From Amycolatopsis sp. CA-126428 (GTDB lineage: Bacteria; Actinomycetota; Actinomycetes; Mycobacteriales; Pseudonocardiaceae), in NCBI RefSeq assembly GCF_002904335.1, contig NZ_PPHF01000016.1, positions 1 through 64,000 on the forward strand: a DNA stretch of 64,000 bases, written 5' to 3'. The translations under genes were made by a program, and so were the position numbers. The notes under the pieces are model-generated. The model did not search any database, was not told the DNA's origin, and saw only the letters and a list, made by a program, of their open reading frames with translations. This document shows, in pieces, positions 45,984-55,378 of the stretch; positions within the stretch are counted from its first letter, which is position 1; the number at the start of each line of letters is the position of its first letter.

Positions 45984-46859
45984 ATGGAACTCGGCTTCCA
46001 CCTGCCCATCTTCGACATCGACGGCGGGACGTCCGCCATCGCCGGCGAGCTCGCCCGCGTGGGCACCGCGGCGGAGGAAGCGGGGGCGACCTGGCTGTCC
46101 TTCATGGACCACTACTTCCAGATCGAGCCGACCGGCCTGCCCGCCGAGTCGAACATGCTGGAGGGCTACACCACCCTCGGCTACCTCGCCGCGCACACGT
46201 CCCGGATCGACCTCGGCCTGCTGGTCACCGGCGTGACCTACCGGCACCCCGGGCTGCTGGCGAAGATCGTCACCACGCTCGACGTCCTCTCGGGCGGCCG
46301 GGCCGTCCTCGGCATCGGGGCGGCCTGGTACGAGCGCGAGCACCGGGGGATGGGCGTGCCGTTCCCGCCGATCGCCGAACGGTTCGAGCGGCTGGAGGAG
46401 ACGCTGCGCATCTGCGGGCAGATGTGGGACCCGGCGGACAACGGCCCGTTCGAGGGCAAGTACTACCAGCTGGCCGAGACGCTGTGCTCGCCGCAGCCGA
46501 TCCACCGCCCGAAGGTCCTCGTCGGCGGCGGCGGGGAACGCAAGACGCTGCGGCTGGTCGCCCAGTACGGCGACGCGTGCAACCTCTTCGGCTCCTCGCC
46601 CGAAGACGTCGCGCACAAGCTCGACGTGCTGCGCCGCCACTGCGACGACGTCGGGCGTGACTACGACACGATCCGCAAGACGATCCTGGCCAACAACCCG
46701 CGCCCGACGCCGGAAACCCGCGACGAGTTCGTCCGCTCGATGGAGGGCTACGCGAAACTCGGCGTGCAGAGGGCGATCGTCACCCCGACATCGGGTTCGC
46801 CCGCCGCGTGGATCGAGGGCATGGCCCCGGCGGTGCCGAAGCTGGCGGAACTCGGCTAG
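45984..46859 (+). CDS. LLM-class F420-dependent oxidoreductase
   Basis: 291 residues, ATG with AGGAG. Luciferase-like TIM barrel: MELGFHLPIFDIDGG, TWLSFMDHYFQIEP, LLVTGVTYRHPGLLAKIVTTLDVLSGGRAVLGIGAAWY, VLVGGGGERKTLRLVAQYGD. The pattern belongs to the F420-dependent group (TIGR03560-like). Probably reduces or oxidises a small organic substrate using F420 rather than FMN. It converges on the alpha/beta hydrolase gene with stop codons sharing CTAG. Confidence 0.9.
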   Translation: MELGFHLPIFDIDGGTSAIAGELARVGTAAEEAGATWLSFMDHYFQIEPTGLPAESNMLEGYTTLGYLAAHTSRIDLGLLVTGVTYRHPGLLAKIVTTLDVLSGGRAVLGIGAAWYEREHRGMGVPFPPIAERFERLEETLRICGQMWDPADNGPFEGKYYQLAETLCSPQPIHRPKVLVGGGGERKTLRLVAQYGDACNLFGSSPEDVAHKLDVLRRHCDDVGRDYDTIRKTILANNPRPTPETRDEFVRSMEGYAKLGVQRAIVTPTSGSPAAWIEGMAPAVPKLAELG

Positions 46860-47668
46860 CCGGTCAGGATCCGCGCGGTGACCAGGTCCGGCCGCTGCAG
46901 CGGCAGGGCGTGCGTCGCGCGCGGCACGATTTCGACGTCGAACAGCGGGTTGAGCGCTTTCACCCGCTGTTCGACCTCGCGCGCGGAGTGGATCACGCTG
47001 CGCTCGCCCAGCACCAGCCGGACGGGGACGGTCACCGCGCGCAGCTGGTCGTCGGTGAACAGGTACTCCGGCGGGTGGTGCGCGCGGTACTTCAGGCCGC
47101 CGAACAGCAGCGGCCGGAGGGTGCGCCGCACCGCCGCGCGGGGGCGGGGGTCGAACCAGGTCGCGACCTCCCGTGCGCTCCAGAAGAAGAAGCGCCGGCC
47201 GATCGGCGCGAAGCCGGGCGGCTCGATGGCGACCACGCCGGCGATCCGGCCGGGGGCGCGGGCGGCCAGGGTGAGCGCAAGCCACCCGCCCCGCGAAACC
47301 CCGGCCAGCAGGAACTTTCCGGGCCCGAGCCCATCGAGGACGTCGGCCAGCCAGTCCGCGCACTCCGCGGCGGTGGGCATCGGCCGCGTCTGCCGCGAGC
47401 GCCCCGGTTCGCCGAGGGTGTCGACGGCGAAGACGCGGTGCCGCTCGGCCAGCTCGGCGACGTGCGGGTACCAGGACAGCGACGTTCCCATGAGGCCCGG
47501 CAGCAGCACGAGCGGTGGCCCGGCCGCGCCGCTCGCCCGGACGCGGGTCGGGCCATAACGCGTGCCGATGTCCAGGTCCCGCACCGGAACGGGCCAGCGT
47601 ACGGCTATTTCGTCGTACGCGGCCAGATATCGCTCTTCGCTGCGGGCGTTCTTGAACTTGCCGATCAT
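46856..47668 (-). CDS. Alpha/beta hydrolase
   Basis: 270 residues. VLLPGLMGTSLSW oxyanion region, VFAVDTLGEPGRS, nucleophile elbow LAGVSRGGWLAL (Ser in GVSRGG), acid in LVLGERS, and catalytic His in RATHALPLQ. All triad residues are present, in contrast to the neighbour at 44611. Cytoplasmic; substrate unknown. Confidence 0.88.
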   Translation of the reverse strand: MIGKFKNARSEERYLAAYDEIAVRWPVPVRDLDIGTRYGPTRVRASGAAGPPLVLLPGLMGTSLSWYPHVAELAERHRVFAVDTLGEPGRSRQTRPMPTAAECADWLADVLDGLGPGKFLLAGVSRGGWLALTLAARAPGRIAGVVAIEPPGFAPIGRRFFFWSAREVATWFDPRPRAAVRRTLRPLLFGGLKYRAHHPPEYLFTDDQLRAVTVPVRLVLGERSVIHSAREVEQRVKALNPLFDVEIVPRATHALPLQRPDLVTARILTG

Positions 47669-47816
47669 GAACCCTCCCCAGGTTTCATGGTGCGGACACG
47701 GTAACACACTCACGCTGCTCGCGTTTTGTCCATAGTGGACAGTTGAACTCCCGGTGAACCGCTCCGCCGTTTTGTTCGTGTGCCCTGGTGAGGTGGCGAC
47801 CCGAGAGGAGGGGCTG

Positions 47817-49193
47817 ATGCCCCACGTGCGCACGACAGGACGACACCGCAAACCCGCGACGATCGGACTAGCGGCACTGGTGGGCGTAGCCGGCGCAACG
47901 GCGGCGGCGATCGCGTTGACCAGCCCGGCGAGCAACGCGGCGACGGAGCAGTGCAGCGGCCTGGACACGGCGTTGCAGAACAACCTGACGTACATCGCGA
48001 GCCAGCGCACGGCCCCGGACGCCCGGTCGAAGGCCCGAATCGCGGACAGCCAGGCGGCGGCCGACCGGCTCGGCCAGCAGCGCAAGGCGGCGGGCTGCGC
48101 AAACCAGGTGGCGGCGAACGAAGTGGCGGCCCAGTGCGCGGCCATCGCGGCGGCCGGCGAGAACGCGATGGCGGAAGCCGCGGACAAGGCGGCCGGGAAC
48201 AAGGCGGCCGGTCAGGACAAGGCGGCCGCCGGAAGCGGCAAGGCCCAGCACAAGGGCATGGCGGCGGGCAACGGTGCCGCTGACGAGAACGGGATGGCGG
48301 CGGGCAACGGTACCGCCGACGAGAACGGGGTGGCGGCGGAGAACGGCGCCGCCGACGAGAACGGCATGGCGGCCGGAAACGGCATGGCCGACCAGAACGG
48401 CATGGCGGCACAGAAGGGCGCGGCGGCCGGTAAGAAGGGCGCGGGCAAGAAGGCCGACGAGAACGGCATGGCCGGGCAGAAGGCCGCTGAGCAGGATGCT
48501 GCTGCCGTCCAGGCCTGTGAGGTGGTCCAGAAGTGCCTGGCCCAGGCCGCCGGTGCGGCCGATGCCAACGCCATGGCGAACCAGAACGGCAAGGCCGAGG
48601 AAAACGGCGCAGCCGCCCAGAACGGCATGGCGGATCACAACGGCATGGCTGCCCAGAATGGTATGGCCGATCAGAACGGCATGGCCGGCCAGAATGGCAT
48701 GGCCGATCAGAACGGGATGGCCGCTCAGCAGGGCGCGGCCGATGAGAACGGCATGGCGGCGGAAAACGGCGCGGCCGACCAGAACGGCATGGCGGCGGAA
48801 AACGGCGCCGACGGCAAGGCCGCCAAGAAGGAAGCCGCCGGTCAGAAGGATGCGGCGAAGCAGAACGGCATGGCCGGTGAGCAGCAGGATGCCGGCCGGA
48901 TCGTGCTCTCCGCGCAGGACTGCGCGGGCATCCTGACCTGCGTCGGCCAGGCCGCCGATCCCGCTGCCGCCGCGCAGCAGCAGGGGATGGCCGCCGAAGA
49001 GAGCCAGAAGGCCGAGAACCAGAAGGCTCAGGACCAGAAGGCCCAGGACCAGAAGGCCCAGGAAAAGCAGAAGGCCAAGAACGACAAGGCCGGCACCAAG
49101 GCCGACGAAAAGGCCGCTGCCGCCGGCGCGGCCGCGGTCAAATGCGTCGCCGCCGCGGTGACCGCGGCCGGGAAGGCGCCCGCGGGACGTTGA
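47817..49193 (+). CDS. Secreted hexapeptide-repeat protein ([AD]-x-N-G-M/A repeats)
   Basis: 458 residues, ATG 47817 with GAGAGGAGG. Signal/anchor helix IGLAALVGVAGATAAAIALT, cleavage near SNA-ATE. Two blocks of hexapeptide repeats, 9 and 13 copies, alternate AA-x-NG-M/A with AD-x-NG-M/A. Between and after them lie two related Cys modules, QACEVVQKCLAQAAGAAD and SAQDCAGILTCVGQAADP, each a C-x5-C. A C-terminal charged segment (KAQDQKAQDQKAQEKQ) and a last Cys follow. Composition is Ala/Asn/Gly/Met/Gln. Unrecognised; a wall-spanning, spore/hyphal surface or matrix protein is possible. Confidence 0.85.
   Translation: MPHVRTTGRHRKPATIGLAALVGVAGATAAAIALTSPASNAATEQCSGLDTALQNNLTYIASQRTAPDARSKARIADSQAAADRLGQQRKAAGCANQVAANEVAAQCAAIAAAGENAMAEAADKAAGNKAAGQDKAAAGSGKAQHKGMAAGNGAADENGMAAGNGTADENGVAAENGAADENGMAAGNGMADQNGMAAQKGAAAGKKGAGKKADENGMAGQKAAEQDAAAVQACEVVQKCLAQAAGAADANAMANQNGKAEENGAAAQNGMADHNGMAAQNGMADQNGMAGQNGMADQNGMAAQQGAADENGMAAENGAADQNGMAAENGADGKAAKKEAAGQKDAAKQNGMAGEQQDAGRIVLSAQDCAGILTCVGQAADPAAAAQQQGMAAEESQKAENQKAQDQKAQDQKAQEKQKAKNDKAGTKADEKAAAAGAAAVKCVAAAVTAAGKAPAGR
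48261..48422 (+). repeat. 18-bp tandem repeat block 1 (9 units)
   Basis: Nine hexapeptide units: AAGNGA, ADENGM, AAGNGT, ADENGV, AAENGA, ADENGM, AAGNGM, ADQNGM, AAQKGA. Confidence 0.9.
48576..48809 (+). repeat. 18-bp tandem repeat block 2 (13 units)
   Basis: Thirteen hexapeptide units from ANQNGK to AAENGA, again mostly alternating AA/AD units, so the true period may be 12 residues. Confidence 0.9.
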
Positions 49194-49201
49194 GCAGCAC
49201 C

Positions 49202-49241
49202 GGACCCGGACCGGCGGCCTCACGCGCCCCGGTCCGGGCCC
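49202..49241 (+). terminator. Terminator after the hexapeptide-repeat gene
   Basis: GGACCCGGACCGG and CCGGTCCGGGCCC arms (12 of 13 pairs) with a 14-nt loop, 9 bp after the stop. Confidence 0.65.
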
Positions 49242-49394
49242 GGACCCGCGAAGCACCCCGACCGGCGAAAACCACCTCCTGCGAAACACCCGAACCGGTG
49301 ACCGGCGGGAACTCCGGCCCGTCGCCAGTCGTTGACCGGACGGAGCGCAGTACTCTGGCGCTCGGAAAACGTCCGACGACAGCACGAGGCTTCA

Positions 49395-50042
49395 GTGACC
49401 ACCGACCCGGCGGCCGAGGACCTGCGCGAGGCGGCCGACGAGCTCGCCGTCGCCGGGCAGCTCCCGCGATTCCTGCTGATGTACAAGTTCGCCATCGAAG
49501 AGCTGATGACGAAGCTGCGGATCCTCAGCGAGGAGTTCGACTTCGTCCACCAGCACGACCCGATCGAGCACATCACGAGCCGGGTGAAGCGGCCCGAAGC
49601 CATCAAAGAAAAGGTGCGCCGCCGCGGCCTGGGCGGCGACTGGGTCTCCGCCGCCGCCGCGCTCGACGACATCGCCGGCATTCGCGTCGTCTGCCCGTTC
49701 GTTTCCGACGTCTACGAGGTCGCGCGCATGCTCACCGCGCAGGACGACGTCGAACTGCTGCGCACCAAGGACTACATCACCCGCCCGAAGGCGAACGGCT
49801 ACCGCAGCCTGCACCTCATCGTCCGCATCCCGGTCTTCCTGTCCGACCGGGTGGAAAAGGTCAAGGTCGAGGTGCAGCTGCGCACCATCGCCATGGACTT
49901 CTGGGCGGCGGTGGAGCACAAGCTCTCCTACAAGTACCGCGACAGCGTCCCGCCGGACTTCGCGGGCGAGCTCGCGGCGGCGGCCCGGACGGCCGCCGAC
50001 CTCGACAGCCGGATGGCCGCTCTGCACGAACGGATCCGCTAG
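49395..50042 (+). CDS. Small alarmone synthetase (RelA/SpoT synthetase domain)
   Basis: 215 residues, GTG 49395. Single synthetase domain without HD hydrolase, TGS or ACT: RVKRPEAIKEKV, DDIAGIRVVCPFVSDVYEVARML, KDYITRPKANGYRSLHLIV and VEVQLRTIAMDFWAAVEHKLSYK, with the catalytic Glu in EVQLRT. It should make (p)ppGpp or pGpp from GTP/GDP and ATP (RelQ/RelP-like). Its stop overlaps the convergent TetR gene. Confidence 0.93.
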   Translation: MTTDPAAEDLREAADELAVAGQLPRFLLMYKFAIEELMTKLRILSEEFDFVHQHDPIEHITSRVKRPEAIKEKVRRRGLGGDWVSAAAALDDIAGIRVVCPFVSDVYEVARMLTAQDDVELLRTKDYITRPKANGYRSLHLIVRIPVFLSDRVEKVKVEVQLRTIAMDFWAAVEHKLSYKYRDSVPPDFAGELAAAARTAADLDSRMAALHERIR

Positions 50043-50671
50043 GGCTCGCCCAGGGCGTCGAGCATGATCCGCAGCCCGAATTCGAACTCCGCTTCGTGGT
50101 CGCACACCGCCAGGTAGGGCGCGGCCACGGACACCGCGGGCAGCCCGGACGCCGAAAGGTCCGCGAGCCGCTGGACGCTGCCGCCGAACGTCGGCGCGGC
50201 CTCGACCTCGCGCATCAGCGTGCCGGTGAGGAACGCCAGCACGGCCCGCAGCCCGTGCACCGCGCGGTCCGGCGGGTAGCCCGCCGCGAGCAGCGGGCCG
50301 AGCACCGCCTCCACCGGGGCCAGCGCCGTCATCGACGCGAGCCGGCGGGTCAGCACGAGCGGCGCCGCCCGCGGGTGATCGAGCATCGCGGCCCGGAAGC
50401 CGTGCGCCAGCGCCGACATCGTCCCCCGCAGGTCCGCATCCGGTGGCGGCGCGGGGATGGTGGCGAGCAGGAGCTCGGCGATCCCGTCCAGCAGCGCGTC
50501 CTTGCCGTCGACGTGGTTGTACAGGCTCATCGGGTCGACGCCGAGCCGGTGCGCCAGCTTGCGCATGCTCACCTCGGCCAAGCCCGCTTCGTCGACCAGG
50601 GCGAGCCCGGCGAGCAGGATCCGTTCGCGCGTCAAGACACCCTTCGGTGGCCGGCCACGCCGGCCGGTCAC
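50039..50671 (-). CDS. TetR-family regulator of the P450 unit
   Basis: 210 residues, GTG in the P450 stop (GTGA), hence co-transcribed. HTH: LVDEAGLAEVSMRKLAHRLGVDPMSLYNHVDGKDALLDGIAELL, of the TetR_C_1 (TetR/QacR-like tetracycline repressor) group. A 13-bp palindrome upstream of the P450 gene is the likely operator. Confidence 0.9.
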   Translation of the reverse strand: MTGRRGRPPKGVLTRERILLAGLALVDEAGLAEVSMRKLAHRLGVDPMSLYNHVDGKDALLDGIAELLLATIPAPPPDADLRGTMSALAHGFRAAMLDHPRAAPLVLTRRLASMTALAPVEAVLGPLLAAGYPPDRAVHGLRAVLAFLTGTLMREVEAAPTFGGSVQRLADLSASGLPAVSVAAPYLAVCDHEAEFEFGLRIMLDALGEP

Positions 50672-51972
50672 GGGGCGAGCACCGCGGGCAGGTTCTCGTA
50701 GCCCCGCAGGATGCGCGTCGTCCGCCGGCGGCCGCCGGGCAGCACGCGCAGGCCGGGGAACCGGTCGAAGATCGTGCGCAGGCCGATCTCGCCTTCCATG
50801 CGCGCCAGCGACGCACCCAGGCAGTGGTGGCGGCCGGCGCCGAACGACACGTGGTCGCGCGCGCCGGCCCGGGTGACGTCGAAGACGGCCGGATCGGTGA
50901 ACACGCCGGGGTCGCGGTTGGCGCCCGCCAGCACAGTCGTGACCAGCGCCCCGCGGGGCAGCGGCACCCCGGCGACCTCGGTCGCGCGGGTGGCCAGCCG
51001 GCCGGTCAGCAGGACCGGCGGGTCGTACCGCAGCACCTCCTCGACGGCGTTGCCCCACAGCTCCGGCCGTTCGCGCAGCACGGCGAGCTGCCCGGGGTCG
51101 CCCGCGAGCAGCGCGATGCCGCTGCCGAGCAGGTTGACGGTCGTCTCGAAGCCGGCCGCCAGCACCAGGCCCGCGGTGGACTTCAGCTCCGTCTCGGTGA
51201 GGCCGACACCGTCGTCACGGGCCGCGACGAGCTTGCTGAACAGGTCTTTCCCGGGATTCCGGCGCAGGTGGGCGAGGTGCTCGCCGAGCCAGGTGTCGAA
51301 CTCGGCCAGCGCCGTTTCGACGTGGCGGAACGTCCGCCAGCCGAGCCCGAGGTCGAGGCTGGGCGCCGCCGCCGCGCCCAAGGACAGCACCTTGCCGAGG
51401 TCGGACGGCGGCACGCCGAGGATCTCGCTGATGACCGTCACCGGCAGCAGGCCGCAGTAGGACTCGACGAGGTCGAGCGGGGCGCCGGGGTCCAGCCCGT
51501 CGAGCAGGCCGTCCGCGATCTCCTGCACCCGCCCGCGCAGCTGCTCGACCGCGCGCACGGTGAACACGCCGGTGACCAGCTTGCGGTAGCGGGTGTGCTC
51601 GGGCGGGTTGACGGCCAGCAGCGACGGCGGCCGCACCGGGTGCAGGTGCTCGCCGGCCGACCACTCGACCAGGCGGCCGAGCGCCGAGCCGTCCGAGCCG
51701 ATGATGCCGACGCGGAAGTCCTCGCTGGCGAACACCTCCCGGACCGCGGCGTGCGTGGTGGTCATCCAGCCGAAGCGGGTGCGGGCGAGGGGGCCGGTGT
51801 CGCGGATCTCCTCGAACAGGCCGGTCAGGTCGCGGCCGTCGGCCGCGGCGACCACCATCCGCCCCTGGAGGTCCCCGCGCCGGGCCTCGCGGCGCAGCAC
51901 GGTCCGGGGGAGCGCGTGGCCGAGGCCCCAGCGGACGACGGGTTTCGCGCGGGCCAGGGCTCCTTCGAGCAC
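50668..51972 (-). CDS. Cytochrome P450
   Basis: 434 residues, GTG 51972. I-helix AGFETT (the acid/alcohol pair for O2 activation), ExxR in EEVLR, and the heme loop FGAGRHHCLGASLARME with the proximal Cys. Membrane anchor absent, as in bacterial CYPs. Ferredoxin and reductase are not encoded nearby. Coupling to a TetR regulator suggests an inducible xenobiotic or antibiotic-modifying enzyme. Confidence 0.95.
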   Translation of the reverse strand: MLEGALARAKPVVRWGLGHALPRTVLRREARRGDLQGRMVVAAADGRDLTGLFEEIRDTGPLARTRFGWMTTTHAAVREVFASEDFRVGIIGSDGSALGRLVEWSAGEHLHPVRPPSLLAVNPPEHTRYRKLVTGVFTVRAVEQLRGRVQEIADGLLDGLDPGAPLDLVESYCGLLPVTVISEILGVPPSDLGKVLSLGAAAAPSLDLGLGWRTFRHVETALAEFDTWLGEHLAHLRRNPGKDLFSKLVAARDDGVGLTETELKSTAGLVLAAGFETTVNLLGSGIALLAGDPGQLAVLRERPELWGNAVEEVLRYDPPVLLTGRLATRATEVAGVPLPRGALVTTVLAGANRDPGVFTDPAVFDVTRAGARDHVSFGAGRHHCLGASLARMEGEIGLRTIFDRFPGLRVLPGGRRRTTRILRGYENLPAVLAP

Positions 51973-51995
51973 GGCTTCCCCCTTCGGTCGGCGTG

Positions 51996-52008
51996 CCTAC
52001 AGTGTAGG
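51996..52008. promoter_or_regulatory. TetR operator of the P450 operon
   Basis: CCTACAGTGTAGG, perfect 6-bp inverted repeat around one base, 24 bp upstream of the P450 start; the TACA-N-TGTA shape is typical of TetR-type operators. Confidence 0.7.
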
Positions 52009-52030
52009 TTATTGCCGCCCGCGCGCGGGG

Positions 52031-52690
52031 TCATCGCGATTGTCCGGACCTCTGCCCGACCGGCGCCAGGAGCACCCCCAGCGCGAGCAGTTCCGTCAGC
52101 GCCATCCCGCGTTCCACCAGGCCCAGCGGGATGAGCGTCCACCAGCGGCCGCCTTCCGCCGCGGCGACCACCACCGCGCCCAGGATCACCGCGAACCAGC
52201 CCAGCGACACGATCGCCAGCACACGCGCCGACCAACGGCGGAACGGCGCCGCCGGGAACGCCGTGCGCGCCGCGACCAGGACCGCCAGCGGCAGCGCCAC
52301 GAACGCCACCACGCTGGCGATCCGGTGCAGCGTGCCGCCGAAGTCCGCGCGGGAGACCGTCGCCCAGTCCGGCTTGGGGAACGCCACGATGACCAGCAGC
52401 CCGACTGTCCACAGTGTTCCCAGGATGGCCGCGGGCACCGGGAGCCGCCGCTGGCCGCGCAGAACCGCCAGGCCGGCCGCCGAACCGAGGGCGACCAGGA
52501 TCACCGCGAGGTCGAAGACCCACTTGTGATCGGACAACCCGTATTCGCTGATCGTGCGGCGGGTGACGCTGATCCGGTCGGTGGGCGGGATGACCTGCAG
52601 CAGCAGCACCAGGCCGGCGCCGAGCACCATGGCCGCGATACCCGTCAGCGAGACCGCGGCCGACAATCGTCGCGCAGGGACGGTGACCAT
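52031..52690 (-). CDS. DUF998-family membrane protein
   Basis: 219 residues. Six helices; DUF998 signatures include DRISVTRRTISEYGLSD in the first extracytoplasmic loop and FPKPDW, followed by LHRIASVVAFVALPLAVL. Function unknown in the family. Upstream of the P450 operon but separated from it by the operator. Confidence 0.85.
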   Translation of the reverse strand: MVTVPARRLSAAVSLTGIAAMVLGAGLVLLLQVIPPTDRISVTRRTISEYGLSDHKWVFDLAVILVALGSAAGLAVLRGQRRLPVPAAILGTLWTVGLLVIVAFPKPDWATVSRADFGGTLHRIASVVAFVALPLAVLVAARTAFPAAPFRRWSARVLAIVSLGWFAVILGAVVVAAAEGGRWWTLIPLGLVERGMALTELLALGVLLAPVGQRSGQSR

Positions 52691-52853
52691 GGACGCACAG
52701 TAGCCGACCAGGGGTTGAGCTCCCGGTGAAAGGCGCCGCCGCGTTGAACGTTGTACGACTTACGGCGGTGTCCGCGGCCGGATTTCCTCCATTATGGTCC
52801 TCCGCTACCGGTACGTCCGTGCGTGCCGGCCTCGGTCAAGGAGGTCGCTTCCT

Positions 52854-55349
52854 GTGGGGAATTCACCAAGACGGCTGGTGATGCTGGCTTCGGCCGTCGC
52901 GCTGGCCGGAACGTTCGTCGTATTGCCGTCCGGCACCGCGGGCGCGGCGCAGAACATCCTGCGCGCCGACAAGTCGGTCGCCCGCTCGTGCTTCGCGAAA
53001 GTGCTGCCCAAGGGCACCTCGGGCACCGATCGCCGCGAGCTGACGTCCACCGTGGACGGTCTCGTCCAGGCGCGGCTCAAGCCGGCGCAGGGCGCGGAGG
53101 GTGACTGGGACGTCGCCGTCTTCGACAAGGCCACCGGCGCGGTGGTCGCCGCTTCGGCGGCGTTGCGCACCCACGAACTCGCCGAGAGCTTCGTGAAGAA
53201 GGGGCAGGAACTCGTCGTCCAGGGCTGCCGTTACGGCGGCTCGGCCGGCCAGGCCCAGCTGGGTGTCGACTTCCTGGCGCTGACACCGCAGGGCACGCCG
53301 ACCGGTACGGCCGCGGCGGCCCAGCGCGCGGAGCTCGTCCGCGTCGAGACGCCGACGCGCGCCGACAAGAACAAGCTGACCGGGCTCGGCCTCGACGTCA
53401 CGGAGAAGGGTGACGCGACCGGGGTCGAGGTCGTCCTCGCCGGCGACGCCGACCGCAAAACGCTGAAGGACAGCGGCTTCAAGTCGAAGGTCATCGAGGC
53501 GGACCTGTCGGCCAAGTCCGTCCAGGACGCGAAGACCGACCGCCTGTACGCCGCGAAGACGGACGCTTCGGCGCTGCCGTCCGGGCGCACGAGCTACCGG
53601 CACCTCTACGAGTACAACTTCGAGATGAAGGAACTCGCGCGCAAGAACCCGAACCTGGTTTCGGCGTTCACCATGCCGGAGTCGACCTGGGAAGGCCGGG
53701 ACGTCGTCGGCGTCGAAATCGCCACGGACGTCAAGAACCTGACCGACGGCAAGCCGGTGAACTTCACCATGGGCGTGCACCACGCCCGGGAGTGGCCGGC
53801 CGGCGAGCACGTGATGGAGTGGGCGTACGAGCTGGTCAACGGCTACGCGCACGACGCCGCCATCCGGTCCCTGGTGGGCAAGACGCGCAACATCGTCGTG
53901 CCGATCATCAACCCGGACGGTTTCGAGATCTCCCGCGAGGCCGAGCCCAAGGGCGACTTCACCCGGTTCGACTACGAGATGAAGCGCAAGAACTGCAACG
54001 TCAACGACTCGCCGCCGCAGTACGCGACCGGCGTCTGCAAGGCGAACCCGGGCGGCCGCCTGCGCGGCACCGACCCCAACCGCAACTACGGCGGCTTCTG
54101 GGGCGGCAACGGCGCCGAGGTGGCCTGGAGCGGCGACACCTTCCGCGGGTCCGCGCCGTTCAGCGAGCCCGAGGTGCGGAACGTGCGCTCCATCGTGTCC
54201 TCGCGCCAGGTGACGAACCTGCTGACGATGCACACCGTGGCCGCGCTGGTGCTGCGCCCGCCGGGCGTGGCGGACGTCCGCCCGCCGCTGGAGGAGCCGC
54301 AGTACAAGGCCCTCGGCGACAAGCTGGCCTCGCGCAACGGCTACACGAGCGAGCCGAGCTGGGCGCTCTACGACACGACCGGCACCACCGAGGACTGGTC
54401 GTACTGGGCCACCGGCGGCTGGGGCTTCACCATCGAGGTCGGCGGCAACGGCTTCCACGGCCCGTACGCCGACAACGTCGTGGCCGAGTACGAGGGCCTG
54501 GCCCCCGCGACCGGCGCCGGCAAGGGCGGCAACCGGCAGGCGTTCCTGGACATGCTGGGCAACGCGGCCGACCCGCAGCAGCACTCGACGCTGATCGGCT
54601 CGGCGCCGAAGAACTACCAGCTCAAGCTGCACAAGACGTTCCAGACGCCGACGTCGCCGGTGATCCAGCCCGACGGCTCCACCAAGCCGCCGATCTACAT
54701 CACCGACGACCTGAACTCGAAGTTCACCGCCACCGGCGGGCGCTTCGCGTGGTCGGTCAACCCGTCGACGCGGCCGTACGTGGCCGGCCGGTACGGGCGC
54801 GACCCGCAGGGCCCGGCGCAGCAGGGCTTCGCGGTCACCAACCCGGCCGGGGTGCCGCCGATCAACCAGAACTACCCGGTGGACCCGGCGGGTGACTCGT
54901 TCACCTTCCACGTCGACGGCCTGCCGAAGGTCGACAACGGGAAGTTCAGCGTCAACATCAACTGGGCGAACACCACGACCGACTGGGACCTGTACATCTA
55001 CGACTCGGCGGGCAACCTGGTCAGCTCGTCGGCGAACGGCGGCACGACGTCCGAGCACGCCGTGCTGTTCGACCCGCCGGCGGGCGACTACAAGGCCGTG
55101 GTGGTCAACTACGACCAGACCAACCCGGCCGCGGTCGACGACTGGGCCGGCGACGTGTCGTTCTCGTCGCCGATCCCGCCGACCTACGGGACGAAGGAGG
55201 CCTACCAGCTGACCTGCTCGGCCCCGAACGGCAAGCTCGTCGGCGTGGCGGACGTCTTCGCCGACCGCGGCCAGACGGTCGACGTCGGCGAGGTCTGCAC
55301 CCGCTCCGCGCACGCACAGAAGCAGCGCGCTTCGGGCGGCGTCCGGTAG
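52854..55349 (+). CDS. Secreted M14 zinc carboxypeptidase
   Basis: 831 residues, GTG 52854 with AAGGAGGT. Signal peptide (VMLASAVALAGTFVVLPSG, AGA cleavage), a propeptide-like region (about 35-240), and a carboxypeptidase domain: zinc ligands in HHAREWPAGE (H310, E313), the substrate Arg in TDPNRNYGGFWGG, the third ligand His in LLTMHTVAAL, and catalytic Glu in FTIEVGG. A C-terminal beta-sandwich (about 680-800, DWDLYIYDSAGNLVSSS) is a pre-peptidase-like binding domain. It should trim C-terminal residues from extracellular peptides. Confidence 0.93.
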   Translation: MGNSPRRLVMLASAVALAGTFVVLPSGTAGAAQNILRADKSVARSCFAKVLPKGTSGTDRRELTSTVDGLVQARLKPAQGAEGDWDVAVFDKATGAVVAASAALRTHELAESFVKKGQELVVQGCRYGGSAGQAQLGVDFLALTPQGTPTGTAAAAQRAELVRVETPTRADKNKLTGLGLDVTEKGDATGVEVVLAGDADRKTLKDSGFKSKVIEADLSAKSVQDAKTDRLYAAKTDASALPSGRTSYRHLYEYNFEMKELARKNPNLVSAFTMPESTWEGRDVVGVEIATDVKNLTDGKPVNFTMGVHHAREWPAGEHVMEWAYELVNGYAHDAAIRSLVGKTRNIVVPIINPDGFEISREAEPKGDFTRFDYEMKRKNCNVNDSPPQYATGVCKANPGGRLRGTDPNRNYGGFWGGNGAEVAWSGDTFRGSAPFSEPEVRNVRSIVSSRQVTNLLTMHTVAALVLRPPGVADVRPPLEEPQYKALGDKLASRNGYTSEPSWALYDTTGTTEDWSYWATGGWGFTIEVGGNGFHGPYADNVVAEYEGLAPATGAGKGGNRQAFLDMLGNAADPQQHSTLIGSAPKNYQLKLHKTFQTPTSPVIQPDGSTKPPIYITDDLNSKFTATGGRFAWSVNPSTRPYVAGRYGRDPQGPAQQGFAVTNPAGVPPINQNYPVDPAGDSFTFHVDGLPKVDNGKFSVNINWANTTTDWDLYIYDSAGNLVSSSANGGTTSEHAVLFDPPAGDYKAVVVNYDQTNPAAVDDWAGDVSFSSPIPPTYGTKEAYQLTCSAPNGKLVGVADVFADRGQTVDVGEVCTRSAHAQKQRASGGVR

Positions 55350-55378
55350 TTCGGTTCGGTTGTCGTTTCGGTTCGTTT

